This document shows positions 32,367 through 42,900 of a stretch of 57,454 nt of DNA, in pieces. A program made the position numbers and the translations under genes. The first letter of the stretch is position 1. Each line of letters opens with the position of its first letter. The notes beneath the pieces were generated by a model. It saw only the letters and a program-made list of their open reading frames with translations, was not told the origin of the DNA and searched no databases. Source of the DNA: a virus; the IMG/VR virus record IMGVR_UViG_3300008459_000053, positions 1-57,454 of that record; one strand, written 5' to 3'.

Positions 32367-32915
32367 TTAGGTAACGGGGCCGCGTTTGGAGTAGACCTCG
32401 ACGTTGAAAAATCCCCGGTAGCGGTTGACCTCGAGAGAGCTCGGGTCGGGCACGGCCCGTATCGCGTCTGGGATTTCCATGACGTAGCCAGCGTAGAGGA
32501 TCTGGATGGTATAAACCCCAAGCGGAACCATAGGCATGGCGAATCTCAGAACCCGCCTGCCGTACATCGGGTTTATCCTGTCGTCTCGGCCTTCCAAGCC
32601 TGAGTGAGCGTTCGGGTACAGGTCTGGAAAATACTGCCCTAGGCAGGATTTTAGCCTGACCTTGTAATCCCCTGGAGCCCATGGGCTTGAGGTGCTGACC
32701 AAGTCAATCAGAGTCCCACCCTGCTGCGAGTACTCCCAAGGGGACGCTTGGCGGGTGATCTTCTCTTCGAGGTCAAAAACAAACTCGCTCCCGATGACGA
32801 CGACGCCCTCGCGAAGAGCAAGAAATCCGTAAGGGTCGCCCGCACCACTGCTGAGCCACCCGTAAGGGTCACCCGCGCCCCCAAAAACGACATCTCCTGC
32901 CCCAGACCACATCAT
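32367..32915 (-). CDS. GAGD-repeat tail protein, copy A
   Basis: 182 residues (181 if the second of two adjacent ATGs at 32912 is used, which fits the GGAGGG spacing better). The N-terminus repeats a GAGD motif three times, twice as GAGDPYG. The rest is beta-rich and includes MPMVPLGVYTIQILYAGYVME. Sits directly after the 456-residue copy A with overlapping stop and start. Function unknown. Probably a small baseplate or fibre adaptor. Confidence 0.78.
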   Translation of the reverse strand: MMWSGAGDVVFGGAGDPYGWLSSGAGDPYGFLALREGVVVIGSEFVFDLEEKITRQASPWEYSQQGGTLIDLVSTSSPWAPGDYKVRLKSCLGQYFPDLYPNAHSGLEGRDDRINPMYGRRVLRFAMPMVPLGVYTIQILYAGYVMEIPDAIRAVPDPSSLEVNRYRGFFNVEVYSKRGPVT

Positions 32916-34282
32916 GCCCTCCGGAGGAGATTAAACATAACGCTGCTGTTCCTCATGCTAGGCATCGTCACAGAGTTAGATTCTGCGCTGAATCCGAACC
33001 TGTACTCAAAGCCGTCCTCCAAAAAATTACCGGCCGACGTATTACCGAGACCGTAATCGGAGCGAGTTACAGAAGTTGAATCTGTTAAATTCAGATTAGT
33101 AACAGCGGTCGAAGCCACGTTCTTACCGACTGAGGTGGTAAAGCCAGTGGTGGTGAGTGTTTGATCACTAATAAGGCCAGTCGCGTCGGGCGTGAGCTGT
33201 ATTTCTAAGCACCTGACTTTGTCTGAGGTGCCTTGCTTGTACATGTTTAAGTAAAGCTTGACGTACTTTCCCGCCCCAGCGGTAAAATTCCGTAATCCAA
33301 AAGCGGAGAAAAACTGTAAGCAAAAATTAGGTAGCAGGCCACCGCCAGTAAGAGCCTCGTATCTGTAGGAGGCTATCGTCGATCCGGCGAAGGTGAGATC
33401 TGCCTCAGATCCTATATCTTGGAACGATATCCCGCCCGTGGTAGTATTATATTTAGGTGCGTAAGAAGTCGGGTATCCTTCGAGCTGAATAATCTTAGAG
33501 GGATTTGAGGCAGAGAAGCTGGCCCTGATATAAGAGTCCGCTCCCGAAGTAGTAATGTTCGTGTTGCCGCCTGCGACGACAGCAACGTCATTTCCAGCCG
33601 AAATGCCTACGCCGTCCACGGCGTAGGCGGTGATGTCGTCGGACGATACCAGCGCGATGTTCTTGACGCCTGTAGTACTAAGGGTCAAGTGGCCTGTTCT
33701 GTTCTTGATCGCGTCAATGCTCACGCGATGATGGACGTGAATCTCGTGCCCGGTCGTGAACTCGTAGATATCGTCAGCGTAAATCTGACCGTTCCCTAGC
33801 GACGCCAAGGAGTCGATCGCACTTGAGTTCTGGTCAATACGATCGATAAGCGGCCAAAGGCCGTGCTCAAGCCACTGTCGCTCGCCGTAAGCGACCTTCG
33901 TTAAGCCGCTCAGGCTCCTTACCCGAACAGCCGCCATCGACGTCGTTACTGGAAAAGAGAAAGCGTAAGGTGCCGAGGTCGACTGCGCGGGCTCGATTCC
34001 TGCGTGCGACGAGCGGCCGAGATCGTCAGTGACCTGCAGGCTGACGAGGTACGAGCCCGGCTCGTCGATGTCGAGGATCTGAACCTCAGGAGTCTCAGCG
34101 TTGAAGAGCGTTGCGGCAGACCCGGGTGGCTTGCTGTGCAGAACCCAAAGCCACGATGTGATCGCCGTGGCCCCTGACGATGGTTCGCTATCAGCACCGC
34201 TAAGCGTGACCGTGGCGATTGGGAGGTCTGTGAGCTCAAAAACTGGAGCGGGTCCGATGACGGGGACTGGCTTACTGCTCAC
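32912..34282 (-). CDS. 456-residue fibre protein with Ig/PKD-like N-terminus, copy A
   Basis: 456 residues, same length and plan as the protein at 30927-32297. N-terminal sandwich with SWLWVLHSKPPGSAATLF and GSYLVSLQVTDDLGRSSHAG, shared linker AVRVRSLSGLTKVAYGERQW, then a short solenoid (HLTLSTTGVKNIALVSSDDI). The C-terminal 180 residues differ from copy B, as expected if the tips bind different targets. Overlaps both neighbours. Confidence 0.82.
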   Translation of the reverse strand: MSSKPVPVIGPAPVFELTDLPIATVTLSGADSEPSSGATAITSWLWVLHSKPPGSAATLFNAETPEVQILDIDEPGSYLVSLQVTDDLGRSSHAGIEPAQSTSAPYAFSFPVTTSMAAVRVRSLSGLTKVAYGERQWLEHGLWPLIDRIDQNSSAIDSLASLGNGQIYADDIYEFTTGHEIHVHHRVSIDAIKNRTGHLTLSTTGVKNIALVSSDDITAYAVDGVGISAGNDVAVVAGGNTNITTSGADSYIRASFSASNPSKIIQLEGYPTSYAPKYNTTTGGISFQDIGSEADLTFAGSTIASYRYEALTGGGLLPNFCLQFFSAFGLRNFTAGAGKYVKLYLNMYKQGTSDKVRCLEIQLTPDATGLISDQTLTTTGFTTSVGKNVASTAVTNLNLTDSTSVTRSDYGLGNTSAGNFLEDGFEYRFGFSAESNSVTMPSMRNSSVMFNLLRRA

Positions 34283-35730
34283 AGCGAACCTCCGAGGGCG
34301 TTGATAGTATTACGACCGTACACAGCAAGGGTGAATGGCTCAGGCCTTGTTGAGCCGTCAGCGCGTGCAACCTTAACTCGCGTAACAAACTGGCCTGGGA
34401 CGAGACCGTAAGTTCCGCCGGTCGGGTCGTCCCCTGCCTCGGGGATCGAGCCCGCTGACTTTGGGAAGTTGATGTAGCTGATGAGGCAGCTTCTAGCCCA
34501 CGTGGCGCTGGTTATGAGCTGCTTTGGCGGATCATCACCTTCGTCTCCTGCAGACCAATCTTGGCGCATCGACGATGTAGCGACGATGTGATCGATTGCC
34601 GCAGTACCTACCGTGAACTTGATGTCCACGCCGAATGCTGACGTATTTATAATGGCGTCTGCTGGGCTTATTATTTCAGCATCAAATGACGCGTAGCCTA
34701 TTCCAGCAGCGCCTGTGCCGTGGTTTATGCTGAGCTCGTATAGGAAATTATTCCCTGGGAGCCCGCCTGAGACTCGAACGTAGACGAAGCCAAGCAATAT
34801 TGGCGTCGCCTCAAGCGCAGTGACCAGGTTGTTGGAGATCAGCGATATCTGCTCCTGAAGTGAGGCCAGCTGCGAGCTGATCTGCCTGATTCCCAACTGG
34901 GCTGGGGTTCTCCAAGTCGTGTTGTTCGGGTTAGCCGTGATCGCACGGGTCGTGCTGTCAAACGTGACCTCAGAGTCTTTGATCTGAAGAATGTTTGAGA
35001 TGGTGTCCTGAGCCAAGCGGTTCAGGCCCCACTTTCGAGAAGTAGTCGTCGATGCAGGGAGTGGTGGGGTATTCGCCCCTGCTGTCTGCTGCTCGGCGAT
35101 CGCTCCCATGAGGCTAATCGAGCCCTCACCCGTACCGCGATCGTCTCCGAGGGCAGAAATGGGCGTGACAGCGACTGTTACGGGACTGTCCGTCGTAATG
35201 CGGCGGAACGTCGCGAATCGAGTCCAGCCGTTGGCTGGGTTAATCAGCGTATCGTCCACGAGCGCCGTCATAGTGAAGAGGGCGTGCTCCCTGTTACGCG
35301 TCGCAACCGGAGAAACCTGCTCGCCGGATCCCGGCGCCGGCCAGTAGGCGCGGTTGTCAACGTCAACGTCTGCTGTGCCACGCTTGAACCAGAGATAACC
35401 CGAGTTGGCCCCGCCCAAGGTGATGCTAGACAGTCCGTTCTGCGCAGGCCGGTCTGGGTCGTGAATTACAACTCCACCCTCAAGAAGATTATTGCTAGTG
35501 TCCCCAGTTTTAGGGATGCTGCACGCCAGCATACAAGGGCCGATGAAAATCGTGTCCGTGCCGGTGTTCCATGTGAACGGAACGGTGGTCAAGGCACCCC
35601 CGCCTTCACCCAAGAGCGAAGCAACGGTACGCGCGACCGCCTCCTGAATCAGGACCGACATGTCAGTCAGGTCTTTCTTGTCGACGCGCTGATTGGTCAG
35701 CGGGAAAATGACCTTGTCTCCGGTCGGCAT
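34279..35730 (-). CDS. Baseplate-proximal fibre protein
   Basis: 483 residues. N-terminus polar and helical (residues 10-45), then a beta-rich body with a helical stretch about residue 285-320 (LGIRQISSQLASLQEQISLI) likely to trimerise. It lies directly after the baseplate J-like gene, where phages usually keep the first fibre or fibre-anchor gene. Ends ATGA-overlapping the next gene. No domain name can be given. Confidence 0.75.
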   Translation of the reverse strand: MPTGDKVIFPLTNQRVDKKDLTDMSVLIQEAVARTVASLLGEGGGALTTVPFTWNTGTDTIFIGPCMLACSIPKTGDTSNNLLEGGVVIHDPDRPAQNGLSSITLGGANSGYLWFKRGTADVDVDNRAYWPAPGSGEQVSPVATRNREHALFTMTALVDDTLINPANGWTRFATFRRITTDSPVTVAVTPISALGDDRGTGEGSISLMGAIAEQQTAGANTPPLPASTTTSRKWGLNRLAQDTISNILQIKDSEVTFDSTTRAITANPNNTTWRTPAQLGIRQISSQLASLQEQISLISNNLVTALEATPILLGFVYVRVSGGLPGNNFLYELSINHGTGAAGIGYASFDAEIISPADAIINTSAFGVDIKFTVGTAAIDHIVATSSMRQDWSAGDEGDDPPKQLITSATWARSCLISYINFPKSAGSIPEAGDDPTGGTYGLVPGQFVTRVKVARADGSTRPEPFTLAVYGRNTINALGGSL

Positions 35731-35732
35731 GA

Positions 35733-37088
35733 TTACCTCAGGGTCACACTGTTAACGTTAGTCACCAGCTTGGTGCGCGGGCTTCCAGGGTAGAGGTCGT
35801 CTTGGTCGAAGATGATATTCTCAATCCCTGCTGCTTGCGCAACCCAGTCGTGCAGCTTGTGAATAAAAGCTGGCTGACCGGGGCCAAGGCGATTAAAAAA
35901 TTCGATGATGTAGTCTCTCACCGCAGCGAAGACCGCAGGAATCGAATATCCCGCCCGAACGATGCAGTTGGCGGTAATATTAACGATCTGAATCTGCGGC
36001 ACAACGACGCGTACCCGTGTCCCTGCAGCCGTGCAGGTACGGTTTACGTAGTCTTGGAACTCGGCCACCCAGCCTTGGTAGACGCGATGGCCTGCGATCG
36101 TCCAAAGGGTGCCTGGTGGGAGGAAAGGCGTTGGCTCCTGAGTCCAAGCCACGCCCTTCTCTTCGATCGGAATCCACCAAGACTGGGGCGAGCGATAGAT
36201 TTGGGTGGAGAACTCCGGCGGGGCTTCGACCGTCAGAGAAATCCTATCGGCTGCCGGGGAGTCGAACCAGAAGGTTTGCCGGGTGCCCCCTTGCAACTCT
36301 GGGATTCTCCCTCGAGTAGTAGAGGCTGCGCGTGTGGCACCTGGAAGGCCTTGGCCGTCGGAAACAACAAGTTCGGTGTAGCCCCGGTGGCCGTCGGCGT
36401 ACTCGAAGGCCTTGGCGTGGCGAATGCTTGCCCCGGTTGAATCGACAAAATTAAGAGCAATAGCCTCAATAGCATTAGCTTGGCTGCGAGCCAAGCTAAG
36501 GATCATGGCCATCGCTCGCTGGCGCAGAAGCTCGTCGGGCTCGCGATCAGAACCCTCGGTGAAAGGTGCTGTGTTTATGCAGCTCTCTAAGCCCTCACCC
36601 TGCAGAATCTGAGTAATCGTTCCTGCAGGAGCGTTTGTGTTCGACCCCGTAACGATGCAAGAGAAGTACAGGTCATCGATCGTGAGCGTTGGAGAGTCGA
36701 AGAACACCGGGTCACGATTCACAAAGGCGATGGTCGGGCTATTCGGATTGCAGATCCTGATCTGTCCGGGCGCGAACGAGAGGACTGTGAAAGATGCTGA
36801 CTTGGTAAGCGAGACGCTGCCGCCCCTAGACGCTACCTGACCACGCCTTGGTTGAACGTTGGGTATCTGCGCGACGCGGTCAGTAAGGAGATCGCCAGAC
36901 ACGTTCAGAAGGTGACCGTTGACGAAGTCCAAGAGCCTGTGCTCGAGTGCAGAAATCTCCGTCCCAAAGGCTCCGAAAATAGTCCCTGCGACGTCGCCTT
37001 CGTCGATAGAGGTCAGCACGCCGGTGCTGACCAGATAAGCGATGAGAGACTGTCGAATTTCGTCGGGCGTTCTTGGAGTGATGGGCAT
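35733..37088 (-). CDS. Baseplate J-like wedge protein
   Basis: 451 residues, close to family length (gpJ/T4 gp6-like, PF04865 type). The N-terminus MPITPRTPDEIRQSLIAYLVS followed by GDVAGTIFGAFGTEISALEHRL matches the family start. FTEGSDREPDELLRQRAM is the typical central motif, and the C-terminal NITANCIVRAGYSIPAVFAAVRDYI matches the later beta-alpha section. It forms the ring of the baseplate that holds the sheath. Close spacing to neighbours on both sides. Confidence 0.92.
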   Translation of the reverse strand: MPITPRTPDEIRQSLIAYLVSTGVLTSIDEGDVAGTIFGAFGTEISALEHRLLDFVNGHLLNVSGDLLTDRVAQIPNVQPRRGQVASRGGSVSLTKSASFTVLSFAPGQIRICNPNSPTIAFVNRDPVFFDSPTLTIDDLYFSCIVTGSNTNAPAGTITQILQGEGLESCINTAPFTEGSDREPDELLRQRAMAMILSLARSQANAIEAIALNFVDSTGASIRHAKAFEYADGHRGYTELVVSDGQGLPGATRAASTTRGRIPELQGGTRQTFWFDSPAADRISLTVEAPPEFSTQIYRSPQSWWIPIEEKGVAWTQEPTPFLPPGTLWTIAGHRVYQGWVAEFQDYVNRTCTAAGTRVRVVVPQIQIVNITANCIVRAGYSIPAVFAAVRDYIIEFFNRLGPGQPAFIHKLHDWVAQAAGIENIIFDQDDLYPGSPRTKLVTNVNSVTLR

Positions 37089-37091
37089 TGG

Positions 37092-39026
37092 TTACTCCGG
37101 CGAATATTCGAACGAGAAGGTCAGGTTGGCTTGGCTAGCTGAGCGAAACGACAGCCCGATCTTGTAGATCGAGGGCTGCTCCTCGATTATCAGCTTTATC
37201 ACGTCACCTATTCGCCTGTCAGCAGAGACTTGAGCAAGTACGCTGCTCCAGACCTGTGCAACTAGCGTAGACAGCTGACGCTCGTTGAGGAACTTCTCCA
37301 GCCCAAAGCTAGGGAAAGCACGGTTGGTGCCCCTGACGGTTTTTAGGCGGTGCGCCAAGTTCTGGCGCAAGTTATCCTCACCCGACACGGTCTGAAGGCC
37401 AGACGTTCCTCGCATTACAAGGTCACCATCTTTGATCTTCAGGTCCGACCCGTAAAATCCTGTTGAGGCGAACTTGGCAGGTATGCCATCTGGGTCCGGG
37501 ATCAGGATCAGGTCGCCTACCTTGATTGGCGTACCGTCGGCTTTGGTGTAGGGATCAAGGAAAGAGTTGGCATCTACAATCTCAAGCCAACGGCCTCGAT
37601 TTCCCAAGAAGATCCAAGCCAAGTTATAGGCGTCTTGCGTTCCTGTACCACCGCCTCCGCTATTTCCGGAGGGTGCCGGGTGTGCAACGACTGGCTGGTA
37701 AACGTTGTTGACCGACACCGACATCTGCGGTCGGCGGTTACTCCAGATTGGGGCAACCAAGTTAGACCAGTACTCCTCGGAAGTTAGGTCTTGAAGGCCG
37801 GACCAAGCCCGGTCGAAAGCGTCGAAAGCACGCTTGGCTGCTTCAGCAGTCGTTATGACTCCCTGCCTTACTGCAGGGAGTGTCCCGTGCACAGCTCCGA
37901 CCATGGCGGCTGCCGAGTTGGCTACCGTGGAGAGCAACGAGATAGAGGGCGTCACTGCTTTTCGATAAAGAGCGGCAGGCTTTAGACTGAGCTCGACCAC
38001 ATAGGCGGTCGCCTCGGCCGCCTTTGTCTCAAGCGTGGCGAAGCTAGCCGTTAAGTCATCGAACCAGTTGGAGGACGTTCTCGACGTGCCTGAACCTGTA
38101 ACCGTAGCTATGGCTCCCGACACGGCGGTCGTCCTAATGCTAGGTGCGCCGGGAGGTAGAGACCTTCCCGTCTCTGCCAAGTAGCGATTTATTCTCTCTT
38201 CGTCAGCTAGCGTCTCTAGTCTCGACGCCTCCGTCGACCTCAGCCGACGTCGGAGCTCCTCTGGAGGTATTCCCATCGAGGCAGCTTCTGCCACCAGCTC
38301 GGGGGAATAGTCCCGATTGAACTCCATGTTCCCGTACTCTTTTTTAGGAGCGTCAGCTTTGGCTGCGACCGCTGTCGCCGTGGATTCGAGAGCAGCGTTC
38401 CTCGCAGCGCGCTCGGCGGACCGCTTGGCAGCCTCTGCTTCCAAGGTCGGCAGGGCCTTCTTTTCGACGTACTGGTTCGTGGCAAGAACCAAATTCCAAG
38501 TGTAGGAGTTGGTGTGGTTACCTGCCTCGCGCTGATAAGAGAAGCTCAGGACAGAAGCCTCAAAGTACTCGCACTCCCAAGTAGCTCTGAGCCTGAGTCG
38601 ATAGACTTTATTGTTAGTATAAGCGTTTTCTGTCTTTCTCTTTTTATCTGCGTAGTCTTCAAGAAAGTTACGCATTTTCAAGAATCTATTTATGTCTAAA
38701 GGCTGGTCTCCAGTACGGCCGGAGATAGAGAACGTGCGCTCTCTGAAAGAAGTAGACTGCTCGTACACAGTTCCGAATGTCCACTTACGGTCTAGCGCGT
38801 GAGGCTGCGACATCTGTATCGAAGACACGTAAAAGAGCGTAATTGAGTCTTCGACCTGGCCCTTGGACATCAGCTCCAAAAGGTAGCGGTGTGGGGAGTA
38901 GACGGGGAAGCCTTCCGGGTACTGGATACGACTGTCACCTTCTACGACCAAGGGCTTCGACAGCTCGCCCTTAACCTGCAGGCTTGAAGGCTCCTTAAGA
39001 GATAGGTCGCTGAAGTACCTGGACAT
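37092..39026 (-). CDS. Baseplate protein with LysM-like and gp25-like domains
   Basis: 644 residues from the ATG at 39026 (TGATG with the upstream stop; a GTG one codon earlier is possible). Residues 1-190 look like a tail or baseplate beta domain. Residues 200-330 are charged and helical. About 455-515 resembles a LysM domain (AYNLAWIFLGNRGRWLEIVD, VGDLILIPDP). The last 100 residues (LAHRLKTVRGTNRAFPSFGL, DVIKLIIEEQPSI) fit T4 gp25/gpW-like wedge proteins. In T4 these are separate chains. Here they are fused. Confidence 0.85.
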   Translation of the reverse strand: MSRYFSDLSLKEPSSLQVKGELSKPLVVEGDSRIQYPEGFPVYSPHRYLLELMSKGQVEDSITLFYVSSIQMSQPHALDRKWTFGTVYEQSTSFRERTFSISGRTGDQPLDINRFLKMRNFLEDYADKKRKTENAYTNNKVYRLRLRATWECEYFEASVLSFSYQREAGNHTNSYTWNLVLATNQYVEKKALPTLEAEAAKRSAERAARNAALESTATAVAAKADAPKKEYGNMEFNRDYSPELVAEAASMGIPPEELRRRLRSTEASRLETLADEERINRYLAETGRSLPPGAPSIRTTAVSGAIATVTGSGTSRTSSNWFDDLTASFATLETKAAEATAYVVELSLKPAALYRKAVTPSISLLSTVANSAAAMVGAVHGTLPAVRQGVITTAEAAKRAFDAFDRAWSGLQDLTSEEYWSNLVAPIWSNRRPQMSVSVNNVYQPVVAHPAPSGNSGGGGTGTQDAYNLAWIFLGNRGRWLEIVDANSFLDPYTKADGTPIKVGDLILIPDPDGIPAKFASTGFYGSDLKIKDGDLVMRGTSGLQTVSGEDNLRQNLAHRLKTVRGTNRAFPSFGLEKFLNERQLSTLVAQVWSSVLAQVSADRRIGDVIKLIIEEQPSIYKIGLSFRSASQANLTFSFEYSPE

Positions 39027-39931
39027 CACGCCTCCACGGGCCTAGATCCAAAATCAGAAGCAGCAGTGAGCGGCGGCTGCGGCTTCCTCTGGCCGGGCGA
39101 AGCCTTCACGTTCGGACTATCGTACTCCGTCGATGGTGGGTTTGTGATGGAGCTTGGGCCACTGTACGGCTTGAACGGAACGGTTATTTTAGTGGTCGGT
39201 ACAACACTAGGTGCTATCGGAGTCCCAGTGACTGTTAGGTCTATTGTGACGCCTATCAAAGCGCCTGGGGTTGGGTCGACGGGGTCGGGAACGGTTTTAA
39301 CAGGAGGCGCCGCCGCCGCTGCCAGCGCTGTGATGGTTGTGGAGTCTGCAAAAGAGCTAGCCCAAGCCAAGAGGCTGTTCACGGCCGTGTAGAGCGGGTC
39401 TAGGGCTTGCTTAAGGTCTTCCGCGATTGTGACTGCCTTCAGTGGTTCCAGCCCTGCGCTGAGCAAGATAGCCTTCGCCCGAACAACGAACTCCTCGCTG
39501 GCGACGTTATCGATACCACCTTCATCACGAACGATGACCTTCGCCTTGGCAGTGGCCAAGGACGCGTCCTTCACCCCAGGGTTGGATGGCCTGCGGGTAG
39601 CATCAGAGCCTGCCGCCTGCTGAATATTGGTGTTAGACCTGTTGGACAGAACGCCCACTACGACCGGGGTGGCGCCCGCTTGCTCTTTAGAAGAGCGGTA
39701 GACGACAAGAACCCGGGGTAGGTTTTCCCAAGGGATCTGCGTCTTGCTCCAAGGCTCCGTCGGGGCGTCTATCGACGCCCCGATATTCTCTAAGATGGCA
39801 ACCTTGGTGAAGACGTCGCCATTTTGAGGATTCCGGAGGTCGCAGAGCCTGCGCCCTTCAATGGTGTAAACACGGGTGACGACCATCTCGTCGCCCCCAC
39901 CACGCAAAAGCCTGTCTCTGAGCTCAGACAC
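39026..39931 (-). CDS. Baseplate-associated protein
   Basis: 301 residues from a GTG at 39931, chosen because AAGGGGGGA stands just before it and the upstream gene stops at 39948. The longer frame would overlap that gene by 143 bases. Residues 1-110 form a folded domain (MVVTRVYTIEGRRLCDLRNP, VLVVYRSSKEQAG). Residues 150-235 are helical. The end is a proline-rich linker. Position between hub and wedge genes suggests a hub adaptor or spike component. No family recognised. Confidence 0.72.
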   Translation of the reverse strand: MSELRDRLLRGGGDEMVVTRVYTIEGRRLCDLRNPQNGDVFTKVAILENIGASIDAPTEPWSKTQIPWENLPRVLVVYRSSKEQAGATPVVVGVLSNRSNTNIQQAAGSDATRRPSNPGVKDASLATAKAKVIVRDEGGIDNVASEEFVVRAKAILLSAGLEPLKAVTIAEDLKQALDPLYTAVNSLLAWASSFADSTTITALAAAAAPPVKTVPDPVDPTPGALIGVTIDLTVTGTPIAPSVVPTTKITVPFKPYSGPSSITNPPSTEYDSPNVKASPGQRKPQPPLTAASDFGSRPVEA

Positions 39932-39947
39932 AAATCCCCCCTTGAGT

Positions 39948-42900
39948 TCACTGGACGCCCGGTCTTCGGATACCTGGCACAGGCGCTGTGACCGACACCG
40001 CAGAGGTCGGGATCTGCGGGGATTGTGTCGCAGGTATAGGCTCGACACCAGCGGTGACCTGAGCCCACTTAGCGTAAAGCTTATGGTCACTGGCTATTGT
40101 AACTATAGTCTCGGCAGTGACCTCGGTACCAGTCCCGCCAACACCGGTATACCAGCCACCGAACGCAGCTCCTACTCGAGTTGGCTGCTCAAGCGGCCCG
40201 TACCGGAAGTTCAGAGTTACCGTCTTCGACTCTGCCCGCTTAACCGTGAAGAACCCTTCCCAAGTCGTCTGATAGTCGTACGTGACTTTGAAGGTGTTGG
40301 AGCTCTGTCCCGTCGTGGGGGTTACTAGCGGCTCCCGGAACTCGTCTTCGGGCTCCCAGAAGCATGACTGCTCGTAGCCTAGAACCTGAAGAATATTGGG
40401 CACAAGCGCCCCAGTGTGGATAACAAGCTTCTCTTGATGCGGGCGCGATCTGACACCAGCAGCCACGTGTGATAAGGAAACAAAGTCTCCTGCAAGAATG
40501 TGCCTAACAGCAGTCTCGTTCGTAGCAAGATGCGCTGTCAGACCCGTCCCAGGCAGTAGCTGGTTTTCTACACCAGTCGCCAAAATCTGCGCTATCTTGG
40601 CCGAATCCATCCCGTTCTGGTAATAATCTTTCGTGTAAATAAAGACAAACTTACTTGGGTTTGCCTGAATTAGTGGGTAGAAAAGTGAGAAGCTAGTGTT
40701 AAAATAAGGATCAACTAAGTAGATCTTATTGAACTCGTTAAATCTGGATATCAGACCCTGGCAGGGTAGCTGTCCGCCCGAGAACATGAATAGGACCTTA
40801 CTACTGGAGGTACCTACTACATTCTGCAGAACCCAATCATACGATTGAGTACCGTTTACTTGATTATTTTTAGCAATAAAAACGTCATTATAGGGTAGTA
40901 AAGGTTTGATGTAGTCGCTCATATAACTGCCGGACTCCTCTCCGTATACAGGAGTTCCGCCAAAAATCATAAAAAGAGGTTTTCCGGATGCTGCCTGAGC
41001 CTCTCCCGAGGGGAGTAGCATTACTGATTTAGACAGTGTGCCGTAACTGTCCGTCACCTCAATGCCTTCGACTAGAGTTCGGTCCCCAGCTGGGATCGCT
41101 TGACCGTTAGGGGCGGTAACACCTGGTCCTACTGTAGCAACAGTACCACCAAGCACAGTGATAGCGGTTTGGTAGAGCGGTGGAAAATACTTGTCGGTTG
41201 TAGTGCGCTGCATATAAGCAGCGTCTTCCCTGTTGATTACGTACTTGCTTGCCCAAGCGTCGTACCGCGCATCATTGCTCTGAAGAGCAATCACGTAGTC
41301 TCGAATCTTTGTCCCAAGGCGTACTGCGTCCGAGCCTGGGACCGCAGCCTGAGCGTCAGTCATGGGGTTACCGTCTCGGTCAACCCAAGGGCCTTTGCTG
41401 ATGAGAGTATCAAGGGTGCCGTCGGTCTCGTCCTTCCCATCACCATCTAGGTCTGCGAAGGCCCAGTAGTTAGGTATGTACCTATGCTTCCAGTCTTCCA
41501 CGCCGAAAGCGCCTCTCAAGTCATAATGGATGGCCCCCGACCCGCCAGGACCCCCTTGCTTACCAACTCCGCTGGAAGACTCCCCCGCGTCCTCGGGCTT
41601 TAAGCCCTTCATGCCAGTCGGACCAAGATTTAGGTAGAGTCCTCGTCCCCCAGAGGGAATACGCTTGGTTTTAGAGAGAAGGACGAGAGAAGCATACGTC
41701 TGAAGCGCAGGGACGCGTAGCTTGATACCAGAGCTGGTAAGTTCAAAAAGCCTCTTGGCATCTGGATTTTCAGAGAGCTTTTTAAGCTCTTCCTGAGGAA
41801 GATTGTCAGTAGCGGAAAACTCGACTCTAAAGTCGATGGCAGTTCCGGTCGTGTGCTGCTTGTCTGTGTCCGAAGGTCTGTACCAAGAAGCGATGGCCAC
41901 CTCGGCTGTTGGGTACTTGAGCCTCCAGTATCGTTCGATGACGTACATGGCGGCTGCCGTGAACCAAGCCATGTCGGACGCCTTGTAGGAATCCGTGAAT
42001 GTCTTGCCCACGTTCGCTTGGTCGTTCTCAGTCACCCTGTCTGACGCAGGGTTCGCGTCAAAAATACCCTGCATCGTAGACCTGAGACCGGCTTCGGGTA
42101 TTCTTGAAAGAGCCCACAGCTTAAGCCAATTAGGCTTACGGAAAATCTCATGGCGCTCTGTAGTAACCGACCTGGCCATCGGGCCGACCGGTATCCCGTT
42201 CTCTCTAGGGTCGGGATCCCACTGCCAATTAGACTCAGTAGGTCTTCCTTGGGTGCAGCTGCTGAATGGGTCTGCTTGGCTATCCCCGAAGTCTTTGGTG
42301 GTAGCCCAAGACTTGCTAGTAGGAAGGAGCTGATCCACACCCTTAAGTGGGATGAGGCCGTCGCGCATCGGGTCTTCGTCTTCTCCGAAAAGTCCGCGCG
42401 AGTAGGTGATCTGGATATTTCCGACGATGTTTGTCCCGCGCACGTCGACCGATGTGAAGACGGATTCGGCGTAGCCGGCAAACGGCTTGTTCGAGATCGG
42501 AATACCAAAGGGGTGGCCGGCCTGCAGCGGCCAAATAAACTTGTCGCCGAACTCTGCAGGCTCCCCCTTGGGATAATCAGCCGTCTTGTTCCTCGGGCCT
42601 GGGATGTAATCGAAGTTGGCCAAGCGCTCTGCGCCGATGATATTAACGGTTCCGCTGCCGAAGACATGGCCTCGGTGGTAGAACTGCATCATCTGAACCG
42701 CGATGCTTCGCAGGTACATGATGAAGTTATTGATGCGAGTCGGGTCGTCTGGGGTGATCACGAAGGGCCAAGTCACGTGCCCAACACGTAGGCCGTGACG
42801 CCAGATCTCTTCCTCAAGTCGGATCGGAAGCCCGCTCTGGCGAATAGCCTCCACCTCTCCAATGATCGACAGGTCTGCGAAGCTGCAGTTAACTCGGGCG

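Noticed and set aside
39932-40090. Longer version of the baseplate-associated gene starting at 40090
   Set aside because: Would overlap the hub gene by 143 bases and give an Arg/Ser/Leu-rich leader. A GTG with a strong ribosome site lies after the hub stop.
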